A DNA stretch of 7,240 nucleotides from an uncultured Oscillospiraceae bacterium (GCA_934569425.1 CAKTKM010000074.1:1-7240), one strand, 5' to 3'; positions 1 through 6,493 are shown, counted from the first letter of the stretch. Program-made: numbers and translations. Notes: generated by a model from the sequence alone, not told the origin.

Positions 1-811
1 AGCCGGTGGTCACGGTGTTGCCCACGGAGGAGCCGGACACCATGCCGCACAGAGCGGAGGAGATGACCGCCACCTTGGCGGGACCGCCGCTGGACCAGCC
101 GGCAATGCGGTTGGCAAAGCTGATGAAAAAGTTGGCAATGCCGGTGCGCTCCAGAAACGCGCCGAAGATGATGAACAGGATAATGTAGGTATAGCACACG
201 TTCACCGGTGTCCCGATGACACCGGAGGTGGTATAGAACAGCTTATAGATGATGTTGCGCAGCGCCTGATAAAAGCTGGGGTTATAGCTGAGCTGATTGA
301 CAAAGGCATAGACGATCAGTGCGCCGGCTACTACCAGAATGGGGACGCCCACGCAGCGGCGGCACAGCTCCATCAGCACCAGTATGCCCACGCAGCCGAT
401 AACGATGTGGATGGTCTGGATGCGGGTGGCCAAGCGGATCATGGTCATGGCGTTGGCCGCAAAATAGAAGAAGCAGGCCGCACCCACCAGCATGATGACG
501 ATGTCGTACCACGGCATATGGTTGGGACGCACAGCGCCCTTCTTCATGGGGAAGTTCAGGAAGCCGGCGATGATGATAAAGCCCAGAAACAGAGGCAGGC
601 GAATCTCGGGCATGGCCGTGGAAAACAGGGTCATACCGATGCAATACAGGGCAAACAGCGCCATCAGGACCTTGACGACGATCTTCCGCCAGCCGGTCCA
701 GATGCGGGTGTTGGACTCCCGGTCATATTTGCGCATGACCTCGTCCAGATCGGTCTCTGCGCTGGTCTCTACCGCGGGAGCGGTATCGGGTTTTTTCTTC
801 AAATCACTCAT
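1..811 (-). CDS. TRAP transporter fused permease (DctQM type, TAXI-linked), 5' part only
   Basis: This is the membrane subunit of a TRAP importer, which moves a substrate handed over by the binding protein using an ion gradient. The 270 codons visible run off the left edge; fused TRAP permeases are usually well over 600 residues, so more than half is missing. A charged soluble N-terminus (residues 1-40, KKKPDT at 5-10) is followed by hydrophobic segments at about 44-66, 70-87, 102-122 and 134-150 (the small DctQ-like part). The start of the large DctM-like part follows, with segments near 156-172 and 205-220. The motif GMVSGSSVGNTVTTG (256-270) matches the conserved Gly/Ser-rich loop of DctM proteins. 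The ATG at 811 is preceded by GGAGAG (816-821). It follows the TAXI binding protein gene with a 148-nt gap containing a hairpin, which fits the usual TAXI gene pair. The family call is firm; the substrate is unknown. Confidence 0.93.
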   Translation of the reverse strand, partial: MSDLKKKPDTAPAVETSAETDLDEVMRKYDRESNTRIWTGWRKIVVKVLMALFALYCIGMTLFSTAMPEIRLPLFLGFIIIAGFLNFPMKKGAVRPNHMPWYDIVIMLVGAACFFYFAANAMTMIRLATRIQTIHIVIGCVGILVLMELCRRCVGVPILVVAGALIVYAFVNQLSYNPSFYQALRNIIYKLFYTTSGVIGTPVNVCYTYIILFIIFGAFLERTGIANFFISFANRIAGWSSGGPAKVAVISSALCGMVSGSSVGNTVTTG

Positions 812-815
812 ATCT

Positions 816-821
816 CTCTCC
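816..821 (-). promoter_or_regulatory. Ribosome binding site of the TRAP permease
   Basis: GGAGAG on the minus strand lies 4 nt before the ATG at 811. It is somewhat weaker and closer to the start than the AGGAGG sites of the other genes here. It supports this start, since no better start with a Shine-Dalgarno sequence is seen upstream in frame. Confidence 0.6.
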
Positions 822-902
822 GAATACGTTCTTATTTCAGGAAGCGGTATGCCTTACCCGCAGGGAACTTCACGAGGCGTTAACAGGCAGGAATAAGACA
901 GA

Positions 903-932
903 GACTACGGCGGGAGTTCTCCCGCCGTAGTC
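903..932 (-). terminator. Intercistronic hairpin, probable attenuating terminator after the TAXI gene
   Basis: A perfect 13-bp inverted repeat (903-915 pairing with 920-932; arm GACTACGGCGGGA) surrounds a 4-nt loop. On the minus strand it starts 27 nt after the stop codon of the binding protein gene and is followed by TCTGTCTTATTCC, which is only moderately T-rich. On the plus strand no T tract follows, so it belongs to the leftward transcript. I infer partial termination or 3'-end protection that lets the binding protein be made in excess over the permease. A full terminator is also possible, but I see no convincing promoter between it and the permease. Confidence 0.7.
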
Positions 933-959
933 GGTGGTACAGTTTCTCGACCGCGCCGC

Positions 960-1949
960 TTACTTGCCCGCGACGGTGAAGCCCTTCTCACCGAAGTACT
1001 TCACGGCACCGGCGTGATAAGGCACGGAGGTCATGGATGCACCGTACTCCAACGTGACCTCGCCGTACTTGGCATGGGTGTCAGTCAGGGAGGCGGCGTT
1101 ATCAAAAATGTCGGCGCACAGGGCGTACACGGCGTCCTCGGACACATCGTCACGCACCAGGATCACAGCGCCCACGCCAACGGTGGTCACATCGGCATCC
1201 AGGCCGTAGGTGGCGGCGGGGATGGTGCATTCGGTGTAGTAGGGGGAGGAGGCCAGCAGCGTGGCAACATGCTCGGCATCCAGAGAGACCAGATACACGT
1301 CCTTGGTGGTGGCCAGATCCGTCACAGCGGTGGTGGGGGCGCCGGCCACGATGAAGGCGGCGTCGATCTGGCCGTTCTTCAGGGCGTCGGCACTGTCACC
1401 GAAGGACTGGTAGGTGGGCTTGATGTCATTCTCAGTCAGGCCATAGGCGCCCAGAATGTCGATGGCGTTGAAGTACACGCCGGAACCGGCAGCGCCGATA
1501 GAGACGTTCTTATCCTTCAGGTCGGCAACGGTCTTGATAGCGGGATCGGTGGTAACGATCTGCACCTGCTCGGTATACAGGGCGCCCAGCACGGAGAAGC
1601 AGTCCACCTTGCCGGTATCGGCAAACAGGTTGGTGCCGGCATAGGCATAGGCCATTACGTCGGACTGGCAGAAGGCCAGCTCAGCGTTGCCGTCCTCCAA
1701 CTCGAAAACATTGGACTGGGAGCCGTTGCCCGCCAGCGCCACAACATCCACACCGGCGTTGTTGACCGCGTGGTTGGCAATGACGTTGCCGAAAGCATAA
1801 TAGGTACCGGACTCGCCGCCGGTGACGAAACGCAGCTGCTTGGTGGTATTGCCGGTATTTTCGCCGTTTGCGGGGGTGTCACCGCCGCCGCAGGCCACCA
1901 GACTCAGCGCCATGACCAGCGCAAGGATCAGGGTCAGAAACTTTTTCAT
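960..1949 (-). CDS. TAXI family TRAP transporter solute-binding lipoprotein
   Basis: This is the extracytoplasmic binding protein of a TRAP-TAXI importer (329 residues, a usual length). It captures the substrate outside the membrane and delivers it to the fused permease encoded next. The N-terminus has Lys-Lys, a hydrophobic stretch (4-18) and a lipobox LVAC with Cys20 as the predicted lipidated residue, then a Gly/Asn/Thr-rich linker to about residue 38. The mature domain has TAXI hallmarks: FVTGGESGTYYAFG (41-54), the GNGSQSNVFELEDGNAELAF stretch (74-93), VADLKDKNVSIGAAGSG (141-157), and near the C-terminus VPYHAGAVKYFGEKG (309-323), like the Pro-x-His-x-Gly-Ala motif of the family. The ATG at 1949 is chosen because AGAGGAG lies 8 nt before it and the signal peptide begins there. 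An in-frame upstream start at 2003 would add 18 residues ahead of the signal peptide and has no ribosome site. Some TAXI proteins bind glutamate or other organic acids; the ligand here is not readable. Confidence 0.95.
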   Translation of the reverse strand: MKKFLTLILALVMALSLVACGGGDTPANGENTGNTTKQLRFVTGGESGTYYAFGNVIANHAVNNAGVDVVALAGNGSQSNVFELEDGNAELAFCQSDVMAYAYAGTNLFADTGKVDCFSVLGALYTEQVQIVTTDPAIKTVADLKDKNVSIGAAGSGVYFNAIDILGAYGLTENDIKPTYQSFGDSADALKNGQIDAAFIVAGAPTTAVTDLATTKDVYLVSLDAEHVATLLASSPYYTECTIPAATYGLDADVTTVGVGAVILVRDDVSEDAVYALCADIFDNAASLTDTHAKYGEVTLEYGASMTSVPYHAGAVKYFGEKGFTVAGK

Positions 1950-1957
1950 CGTGGTAT

Positions 1958-1964
1958 CTCCTCT
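1958..1964 (-). promoter_or_regulatory. Ribosome binding site fixing the TAXI protein start
   Basis: AGAGGAG on the minus strand lies 8 nt upstream of the ATG at 1949. It decides between this start and the longer in-frame reading from 2003, which lacks such a site. Confidence 0.8.
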
Positions 1965-2010
1965 TGTTTTTCTACTGCCGCCGGAGCGGCAAAATTTACT
2001 CACAGGGATT

Positions 2011-2039
2011 ATTATACTCCCCTACTCCCCTTTTTGCAA
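2011..2039 (-). promoter_or_regulatory. Predicted sigma-A promoter for the TRAP-TAXI genes
   Basis: On the minus strand a perfect -10 box TATAAT (2016-2011) follows a -35-like TTGCAA (2039-2034, 4 of 6 matches to TTGACA) after exactly 17 nt. Transcription would start near 2004, giving a leader of roughly 55 nt before the ATG at 1949. The placement downstream of the pepD terminator supports the TRAP-TAXI pair being its own transcription unit. Confidence 0.72.
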
Positions 2040-2046
2040 GTCTTAC

Positions 2047-2062
2047 AATGAAAAAATTCATT
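2047..2062 (-). promoter_or_regulatory. AT-rich inverted repeat upstream of the TAXI promoter, possible operator or UP element
   Basis: AATGAA-AAAA-TTCATT forms a 6-bp inverted repeat around a 4-nt spacer. It ends 8 nt upstream of the -35 box, so it is centred near -50 relative to the inferred start. That position suits an activator site or an AT-rich UP element. On the plus strand it is followed by TTTCTTTT and could act as a weak rightward terminator, but no rightward gene precedes it. The assignment rests on position and symmetry only. Confidence 0.3.
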
Positions 2063-2219
2063 TTTCTTTTCCTGAAATAGCGCGCCAGTGAATCGGCTTT
2101 GTATTTTCTCCTTTCAATCCACACGGTCTATTGATTTTTATTCGTGTTTTTCTCCTCTCCTATACAGAAGCGCTTTTCTACATTACTATGTTTTTGGCAT
2201 CATTCTTGCAGAAAATGCA

Positions 2220-2265
2220 GCAAAAAGGAGCGCAGCTTGCAAAACATTTCTGTTTCGCAAGCTGC
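2220..2265 (-). terminator. Intrinsic terminator of pepD (end of the ABC-pepD unit)
   Basis: A 9-bp stem (GCAGCTTGC at 2232-2240 with GCAAGCTGC at 2257-2265) is extended by an inner AAACA/TGTTT stem around a short TTTC loop. Read leftward it begins 18 nt after the pepD stop codon and is followed by GCTCCTTTTTG, which contains a run of five T. No T run follows on the plus strand, so it terminates leftward transcription from pepD. Confidence 0.82.
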
Positions 2266-2283
2266 ACTCTCTGAAGGCTAAGC

Positions 2284-3732
2284 TTATCTGCTGCGCTTGA
2301 GCGCCTCGCAGAGGAGGGCATACATCCGCTCGGTAGAGGGAACGTTGAGCCGCTCCCGGACAGAGTGAACATCGTGCAGCTCGGGACCCATGGAGATGGC
2401 GTCCAGACCGGGGATCTTCTCGATCAGCAGGCCGCACTCCAGACCGCCGTGAGTGGCTTCCACCACGCCGTCCTTGCCGGTCAGGTCGTGATAGGCAGCC
2501 AGCACCATATCCCGGAAGGAGGAGTTGCGCTCGTACTGCCAGCCGGGGTACTTACCCCGCTCGGTGACGGTGCCGCCGGCAAACTCTACGATGGCGTGAA
2601 CACGCTGCGCCACCATCTCCTTCTGGGAGGCGATGCAGGAGCGGATGGAGAAGGTGATATGGAGGCCGTCCTCCTCCAGGCGCAGGACGCCCAGATTCAG
2701 AGAGGTCTGTACCAGACCGGGGAAATCCACGTTCATGGCCAGCACACCCTGCGGCAGCGCCAGAAGAGTGTGGAGCATGATGTTGGTGGTGACTTCGCTG
2801 ATGGCGGAGGTGACCTCCGTCTTGGCACACGTCAGGGTAATGCCGTCATCGCAGCCGGTGTACTCATTCTTCAGAATGGCGTCAAATTCCGTAATAAACG
2901 CCTCGAAGTCCGCCTCTTTGCCGGCAGGGACAGCCACCGCCGCATCGCAGCGGGAGCAAATGACGTTATCAAACTGGCCGCCGGAGACCGCCGCCAGACG
3001 CAGCCCCGGGAAGCGCTCCATGGCGCTGTAAAGCACGCGGCCCATCTGCTGATTGGCACTGGCGCGGCCCAAATGAATGTCAGCGCCGGAGTGTCCGCCC
3101 TGCAGGCCGGACAGGGTGACGGCGTAGCCCGCCATGCCGCTGACCGGCTCCATTGCGCCGGGCAGGTGGCAATCCGCCCGCATACCGCCGGCACAGGAGA
3201 CGGTGAAAACGCCTTCGATCTCGGAGTCCAGATTCAGGAGCTTTTTGCCCTTCAGATCAGAGCAGTCCAGCGCGAAGGCACCGTCCATGCCCACCTCCTC
3301 GTCCACGGTGAACACCGCCTCGATGGGGGGATGGGGCAGCGTGTCATCCGCCAGAATGGCGAGGATCATGGCAACGGCGATGCCGTTGTCACCACCCAGA
3401 GAGGTCTTATCCGCCCAGATCCACTCGCCGTCGGTCATGAGATCCAGCCCCTCGCGGGTCATGTCCTTGGTGCAGTCGTCCGTCTTGGCGCAGACCATGT
3501 CGATATGTCCCTGCAGGATGATAGGGGCGGCGTCCTCGTAGCCGGGGGCGGCGTCCTTCCAGATGATCACGTTGTTGCAGGGCTCCTGACGGCAGCGCAG
3601 CCCCAGTTCCTTGGCAAAGCCCACGCACAGGTCGCTGATGATCTTGGTGTTGCCGCTGCCATGGGGGACGGAGCAGAGCTTTTCAAAATATTCCAATACT
3701 TTTTCGGGCTTCAAGCCGGTCAAAACAGCCAT
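2284..3732 (-). CDS. pepD: Aminoacyl-histidine dipeptidase / cytosolic non-specific dipeptidase (M20C)
   Basis: This cytosolic metallopeptidase splits dipeptides, including Xaa-His types such as carnosine, and recycles imported or internal peptides. At 482 residues it is full length for PepD (about 485). The catalytic set is intact: QGHIDMV (metal ligand His76, catalytic Asp78), SLGGDNGI (bridging Asp115), DEE (Glu145 general base, Glu146 ligand), LDSE (Asp169 ligand), and His456 in HSVRE as the C-terminal ligand. These align, at a 4-5 residue offset, with His80, Asp82, Asp119, Glu149, Glu150, Asp173 and His461 as I recall them from studied PepD enzymes. GGHSGADIH (212-220) marks the lid/dimerisation domain. 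The ATG at 3732 has AGGAGGA 9 nt upstream; the in-frame ATG at 3762 lies inside a hairpin and has no ribosome site. It follows the ABC operon by 59 nt and ends at a strong terminator, so it is probably the last gene of that transcript. Confidence 0.96.
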   Translation of the reverse strand: MAVLTGLKPEKVLEYFEKLCSVPHGSGNTKIISDLCVGFAKELGLRCRQEPCNNVIIWKDAAPGYEDAAPIILQGHIDMVCAKTDDCTKDMTREGLDLMTDGEWIWADKTSLGGDNGIAVAMILAILADDTLPHPPIEAVFTVDEEVGMDGAFALDCSDLKGKKLLNLDSEIEGVFTVSCAGGMRADCHLPGAMEPVSGMAGYAVTLSGLQGGHSGADIHLGRASANQQMGRVLYSAMERFPGLRLAAVSGGQFDNVICSRCDAAVAVPAGKEADFEAFITEFDAILKNEYTGCDDGITLTCAKTEVTSAISEVTTNIMLHTLLALPQGVLAMNVDFPGLVQTSLNLGVLRLEEDGLHITFSIRSCIASQKEMVAQRVHAIVEFAGGTVTERGKYPGWQYERNSSFRDMVLAAYHDLTGKDGVVEATHGGLECGLLIEKIPGLDAISMGPELHDVHSVRERLNVPSTERMYALLCEALKRSR

Positions 3733-3740
3733 AATCAAAT

Positions 3741-3747
3741 TCCTCCT
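3741..3747 (-). promoter_or_regulatory. Ribosome binding site of pepD
   Basis: AGGAGGA on the minus strand lies 8-9 nt before the ATG at 3732. It sits only 3 nt downstream of the base of the 3751-3782 hairpin, so folding of that stem could affect ribosome access. Confidence 0.8.
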
Positions 3748-3750
3748 GTG

Positions 3751-3782
3751 GATACAGCCCATGCGGCAGCATGGGCTGTATC
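3751..3782 (-). promoter_or_regulatory. Perfect 14-bp intercistronic hairpin before pepD
   Basis: GATACAGCCCATGC (3751-3764) pairs perfectly with GCATGGGCTGTATC (3769-3782) around a 4-nt loop. On the minus strand it begins 9 nt after the stop codon of the small membrane protein gene and ends 3 nt before the pepD Shine-Dalgarno sequence. Neither strand has a T tract after it, so it is not a standard intrinsic terminator. Likely roles are protection of the upstream ABC mRNA from 3' exonucleases, an RNA processing site, or tuning of pepD translation. A dyad-binding repressor site is also possible, though I see no good promoter here. Confidence 0.65.
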
Positions 3783-3791
3783 GGGTCGTTA

Positions 3792-4274
3792 TTACATATC
3801 GGGAAGGGTCGCGTCGTCGCCGGGGATCAGGTCGCCCTCGCCGCCAGCGGGATCCTCTTCCTCAGGCTCCTCGGTGACCAGAGGCACAAACTCCGTGAGA
3901 TAGGCCTCCTGCGGCAGGCCGGCCAGATAGCCGGGAATGTTGATGATCACGCCGTCCAGATTCTTGGGGACAGGGATCTTGTAGGTCTGGGTCTCCTCGG
4001 TGCCGTTCTTGGTCTCCATGACCGTCAGGGTGACGGTGAAGGTCTGGCCGAGGCAGGTGGTGGAGCCGCGCTCCTTGTCATACAGCTTGGTCAGCTGCTC
4101 GCCGCCTACGGTGACGGTGACTTTATAGGGCGCCTTGTAGGTCTGGCCGTCGTACTCCAGCGTTTTGTTATCCAGATAGACGGTATGGCCGCGGCCGATG
4201 ATGCTCATGATCACGCCAACGACGATCAGCACCACAACGGCGGCGATCCGGACGATCCATTTTCTTGCTTTCAT
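3792..4274 (-). CDS. Small single-pass membrane protein of unknown function in an ABC importer operon
   Basis: I cannot assign a function. The 160-residue protein has a basic N-terminus (MKARK), one hydrophobic segment (about 7-27), and then a soluble domain (about 30-130) rich in alternating Val/Thr/Lys patterns that suggest beta strands. Its tail is strongly acidic, with EEPEEED at 135-141 and more Asp/Glu to the end. By the positive-inside rule the soluble part faces outward, where it could contact the permeases or the binding protein. It has a single Cys (74) and no lipobox. Its ATG overlaps the stop codon of the preceding permease (ATGA, 4271-4274), with AGGAGG at 4285-4290 inside that gene, so the two are probably translationally coupled. 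From memory, proteins in this position are filed under an uncharacterised family, possibly DUF6672; I could not verify that. The gene call is firm; a transporter accessory role is inferred from coupling alone. Confidence 0.88.
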   Translation of the reverse strand: MKARKWIVRIAAVVVLIVVGVIMSIIGRGHTVYLDNKTLEYDGQTYKAPYKVTVTVGGEQLTKLYDKERGSTTCLGQTFTVTLTVMETKNGTEETQTYKIPVPKNLDGVIINIPGYLAGLPQEAYLTEFVPLVTEEPEEEDPAGGEGDLIPGDDATLPDM

Positions 4275-5401
4275 TCCGTCTTCCCCTCCTCCTCATCCTT
4301 CTGCGCCTGCGCCAGCATCTGACCCATCAGACTCTGGGACTTGCGCTTCTTGGTCTCGTACATGACAAGGGCGATGGTAATGACGGCGTAGGAAATGAAC
4401 ACGCGGAAATACTCGCCGATCATGGAGTCGCCGGTGATCTTGGTACCGGCGGAGGGCGCCACGATGAACATGGTGTGGAACAGGATAACGCCGAGGAACA
4501 CGTTGCCGATGGACGCCTTTTCCACGGACGCGCCGCCGACCAGCAGCGCCGCGATACAGAACATGCCCACGTTGGTATGGGCGCTGTAGGTGGGGAAGTT
4601 GCCCAGATTCTGCAGGTAGATGATCATGCCGAAGCCGGCGAAGACGGTGGAGATCACCATGGAGATAATACGGGTGCGCTCCACATTGATACCTGCGTCA
4701 CGCGCCACCTCCATATCCTGACCCACGGCGCGCATATCCTGTCCCAGCTTGGTCTTGCGGAACCAGACGATGAACAGGCAGGCCAGCGCGATGATAATGA
4801 GGGTCAGCACAGGGATCTTGACGCCGCCCACATAGATGGCCAGCGCGTTATCAATGGTCTGGCGCATGGACAGCAGGCTGACGGTGTTGCGGATACCGTA
4901 GCCGCGGGGCAGCTTCAGGGTATTGTGGGCGATGGGGATGATGGGTCCCATCATATACAGCACCACCAGCATATACACACCGTTGACAAAGAAGGAGATG
5001 ATGTAGCTGGTGATCATCTCGCGGCCCTTGGCGCGGTTCAGCAGCACGCCGCACATCCAGCCCAGCAGCACGGAGATGGGGATGGAGATAATGGCGGCCA
5101 GCACCAGACCGGGGATGCCCCAGATCTGCCAGTCGGCCACAAGGATCAGACCGATCTGTCCGGCCATGGCGCCCAGCGTCATACCGAAGTTCAGACCCAT
5201 GCCGGCCATAATAGGGATCAGCAGGCTGAGGATCAGGAACGCGTTACGACCCAGACGGGTCATGATCTCGTTGAGCAGGTAGCTGCCGGAGAAGCCGGAC
5301 AGGGGGATGAAGATGGCGCAGATCAGGACAAACATCAGCGGCACGGAATTGCCGCGGATCAGGTCGAGAACGCTTACTTTCTTTTTCATCAGATTCTTCA
5401 T
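4271..5401 (-). CDS. ABC transporter permease, BPD_transp_2 family (second of two paralogues)
   Basis: This inner-membrane subunit of a sugar/nucleoside-type ABC importer (376 residues) should pair with the neighbouring permease to form the translocation channel. Hydrophobic segments lie at about 19-36, 52-70, 76-88, 95-120, 130-155, 198-214, 244-264, 278-292, 299-316 and 330-347. The conserved cytoplasmic coupling region reads KLGQDMRAVGQDMEVARDAG (218-237), followed by INVERTRIIS. It matches the family pattern of Thr/Lys-x-Gly, Arg-Ala-Val-Gly and Ala-Gly-Ile-Asn-Val. GGASVEKASIGN (289-300) is shared in form with the sister permease. The C-terminal tail (350-376) is charged and cytoplasmic. 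The ATG at 5401 lies 2 nt after the previous stop, with AAGGAGG at 5411-5417. The family is clear; the substrate could be a sugar, a nucleoside/purine or something unknown. Confidence 0.94.
   Translation of the reverse strand: MKNLMKKKVSVLDLIRGNSVPLMFVLICAIFIPLSGFSGSYLLNEIMTRLGRNAFLILSLLIPIMAGMGLNFGMTLGAMAGQIGLILVADWQIWGIPGLVLAAIISIPISVLLGWMCGVLLNRAKGREMITSYIISFFVNGVYMLVVLYMMGPIIPIAHNTLKLPRGYGIRNTVSLLSMRQTIDNALAIYVGGVKIPVLTLIIIALACLFIVWFRKTKLGQDMRAVGQDMEVARDAGINVERTRIISMVISTVFAGFGMIIYLQNLGNFPTYSAHTNVGMFCIAALLVGGASVEKASIGNVFLGVILFHTMFIVAPSAGTKITGDSMIGEYFRVFISYAVITIALVMYETKKRKSQSLMGQMLAQAQKDEEEGKTE
4285..4290 (-). promoter_or_regulatory. Ribosome binding site of the small membrane protein, inside the permease gene
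   Basis: AGGAGG on the minus strand lies 10 nt before the ATG at 4274, and an overlapping second AGGAGG lies at 4288-4293. It is within the coding sequence of the upstream permease and supports the ATGA overlap start. Confidence 0.7.
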
Positions 5402-5403
5402 GT

Positions 5404-6489
5404 TCAGCGCCCTCCTTCCGTCTTTCTGGTCAGTGCATACAGGATCATACCGTTGGACACCACGATACGGATGACCTCGGACATATCCATGTGGAACGCG
5501 GAGTTCATGACGGTGGGGGTCATGGTGACGATACCCTGGAACAGGAACGTACCGATGATGACATTGGGAATGGACGCCTTATTCACCGACGCACCGCCGA
5601 TGAGAATGGCGGATACGGCAGGCAGCGCCATCCAGAAGGGTCCCATGTAGAGCTGGATGAAGCCGAAGCCCTGCTCATACATCAGGATACCCACAGCGCC
5701 CAGCCAGGTGGACATGACCACGGAGATGAGGCGCATCTTGTCCACGTTGATGCCGGCGGCCTTGGCGAACGCAGGGTTGGAGCCCACAGCGGTCATGGCG
5801 GTGCCGGTCTTGGTGTGCAGGAAGGCCCACATGCCCAGCGCCAGCAGGGCAAACACCAGCAGGCTTCCGGTGGGGATCACCAAATTGATGCCCAGTCCGT
5901 TCAGGTCGATGGCAAGGAACTTGGCAAGGAACTGATCATAGAAGCCCTCCAGCGAGATCACGGTACGCAGGCCGGTGCCGGCAAAGCCCCAGACCATCGT
6001 GGGATGGTGGTACGGCAGCAGCAGCCACATCATACACATGAAGGACACGGCAGAGAAGCCCACATAGGTGGCGATCATCATTTCGCCGCCCTTGATCTTA
6101 TTCAGCAGCCAGCCGTAGCCGCCGCCGAACAGCAGCGCGAAGGGGGTGGAGATGAGAATGGCCATCACAAAGCTCATGGGGCCGGTGAAGCCAAACTCGA
6201 TGGACAGCGTGGCACCCAGCAGGCCGGAAACGATGCCCAGCGGCAGACCGAAGTTCAGGCCGCAGCCGGAGTGGATCATGGGAACCATGGCCAGCACCAG
6301 AACGGCGTTCCAGCTGAAGCGGTTGATGGTGTTGGTGATCTGGGTGGCCAAGTCCGCGCCCACAATGGGGGCGGAAATGAACAGCAGCAGCAAAAAGCCT
6401 GTGATGATCACACGCGGCAGGCCGAAATTGTCGATCAGCTGCCGGAATTTTGTCTTGTTTCCAAGACTTGTCGTTACATTTTTGCCCAT
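5404..6489 (-). CDS. ABC transporter permease, BPD_transp_2 family (first of two paralogues)
   Basis: This inner-membrane channel subunit (361 residues) belongs to the same ABC importer as its neighbours. Hydrophobic segments lie at about 25-45, 60-72, 80-97, 103-124, 136-158, 200-222, 252-272, 284-298, 307-325 and 337-352. The coupling segment HTKTGTAMTAVGSNPA (225-240), then AAGINVDKMR, is the family's ATPase-contact loop. GGASVNKASIPN (298-309) parallels the motif in the second permease. The two proteins resemble each other in layout and motifs but differ through most of their length, consistent with an old duplication giving a heterodimeric channel. The ATG at 6489 is preceded by AGGAGG (6494-6499), which overlaps the stop codon region of the ATPase gene. 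The next gene starts 2 nt after this stop, so the genes form one operon. Confidence 0.94.
   Translation of the reverse strand: MGKNVTTSLGNKTKFRQLIDNFGLPRVIITGFLLLLFISAPIVGADLATQITNTINRFSWNAVLVLAMVPMIHSGCGLNFGLPLGIVSGLLGATLSIEFGFTGPMSFVMAILISTPFALLFGGGYGWLLNKIKGGEMMIATYVGFSAVSFMCMMWLLLPYHHPTMVWGFAGTGLRTVISLEGFYDQFLAKFLAIDLNGLGINLVIPTGSLLVFALLALGMWAFLHTKTGTAMTAVGSNPAFAKAAGINVDKMRLISVVMSTWLGAVGILMYEQGFGFIQLYMGPFWMALPAVSAILIGGASVNKASIPNVIIGTFLFQGIVTMTPTVMNSAFHMDMSEVIRIVVSNGMILYALTRKTEGGR
5411..5417 (-). promoter_or_regulatory. Ribosome binding site of the second permease
   Basis: AAGGAGG on the minus strand lies 9 nt before the ATG at 5401, inside the last codons of the first permease. It supports this start over the Met four codons further in. 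Confidence 0.75.
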
Positions 6490-6493
6490 CTTG

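Larger units (their letters stand above)
1950..2283. other. AT-rich intergenic region between pepD and the TRAP-TAXI genes
   Basis: This 334-nt gap is visibly more AT-rich than the genes on either side, and I see no protein gene in it. It holds the pepD terminator (2220-2265), a promoter for the TAXI gene (2011-2039), a small AT-rich inverted repeat just upstream of that promoter (2047-2062), a short near-palindrome around 2166-2179, and the TAXI ribosome binding site. The part between about 2063 and 2165 is rich in purines on the minus strand (several GGAGA and GAAAA runs) with no structure I can name. Confidence 0.75.

Noticed and set aside
1014..2051. A 345-codon plus-strand open frame opposite the TAXI protein.
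   Set aside because: It is Gly/His/Val-rich low-complexity translation with no motif, opposite a clear lipoprotein gene, and it extends through that gene's promoter.
1996..2061. A 21-codon minus-strand open frame that might be a leader peptide before the TAXI gene.
   Set aside because: It begins upstream of the predicted -35 and runs through the -10 box, so it would not be in the mRNA from that promoter. Its ribosome site is weak.
2166..2179. A near-palindrome (AGAAGCGCTTTTCT) resembling a CcpA catabolite-control site.
   Set aside because: Only about 9 of 14 positions match a typical cre sequence, the outer bases disagree, and it lies about 150 nt upstream of the predicted promoter. Chance similarity is likely.
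3733..3762. An upstream ATG at 3762 that would extend PepD by 10 residues.
   Set aside because: The start lies in the stem of the hairpin and has no Shine-Dalgarno sequence, whereas the ATG at 3732 has AGGAGGA at good spacing and gives the usual family length.
2365..3903. A 512-codon open frame on the plus strand opposite pepD.
   Set aside because: It is antisense to a full-length PepD with an intact active site, runs across the intercistronic hairpin into the next gene, and is rich in His, Gln, Gly and Asp as expected of a GC-rich shadow frame. No family is recognisable.
4265..5650. A 461-codon open frame on the plus strand opposite the second permease.
   Set aside because: Its composition is dominated by His, Gln, Asp and Gly, the mirror of hydrophobic permease codons. 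It spans a gene junction on the other strand and shows no motifs.
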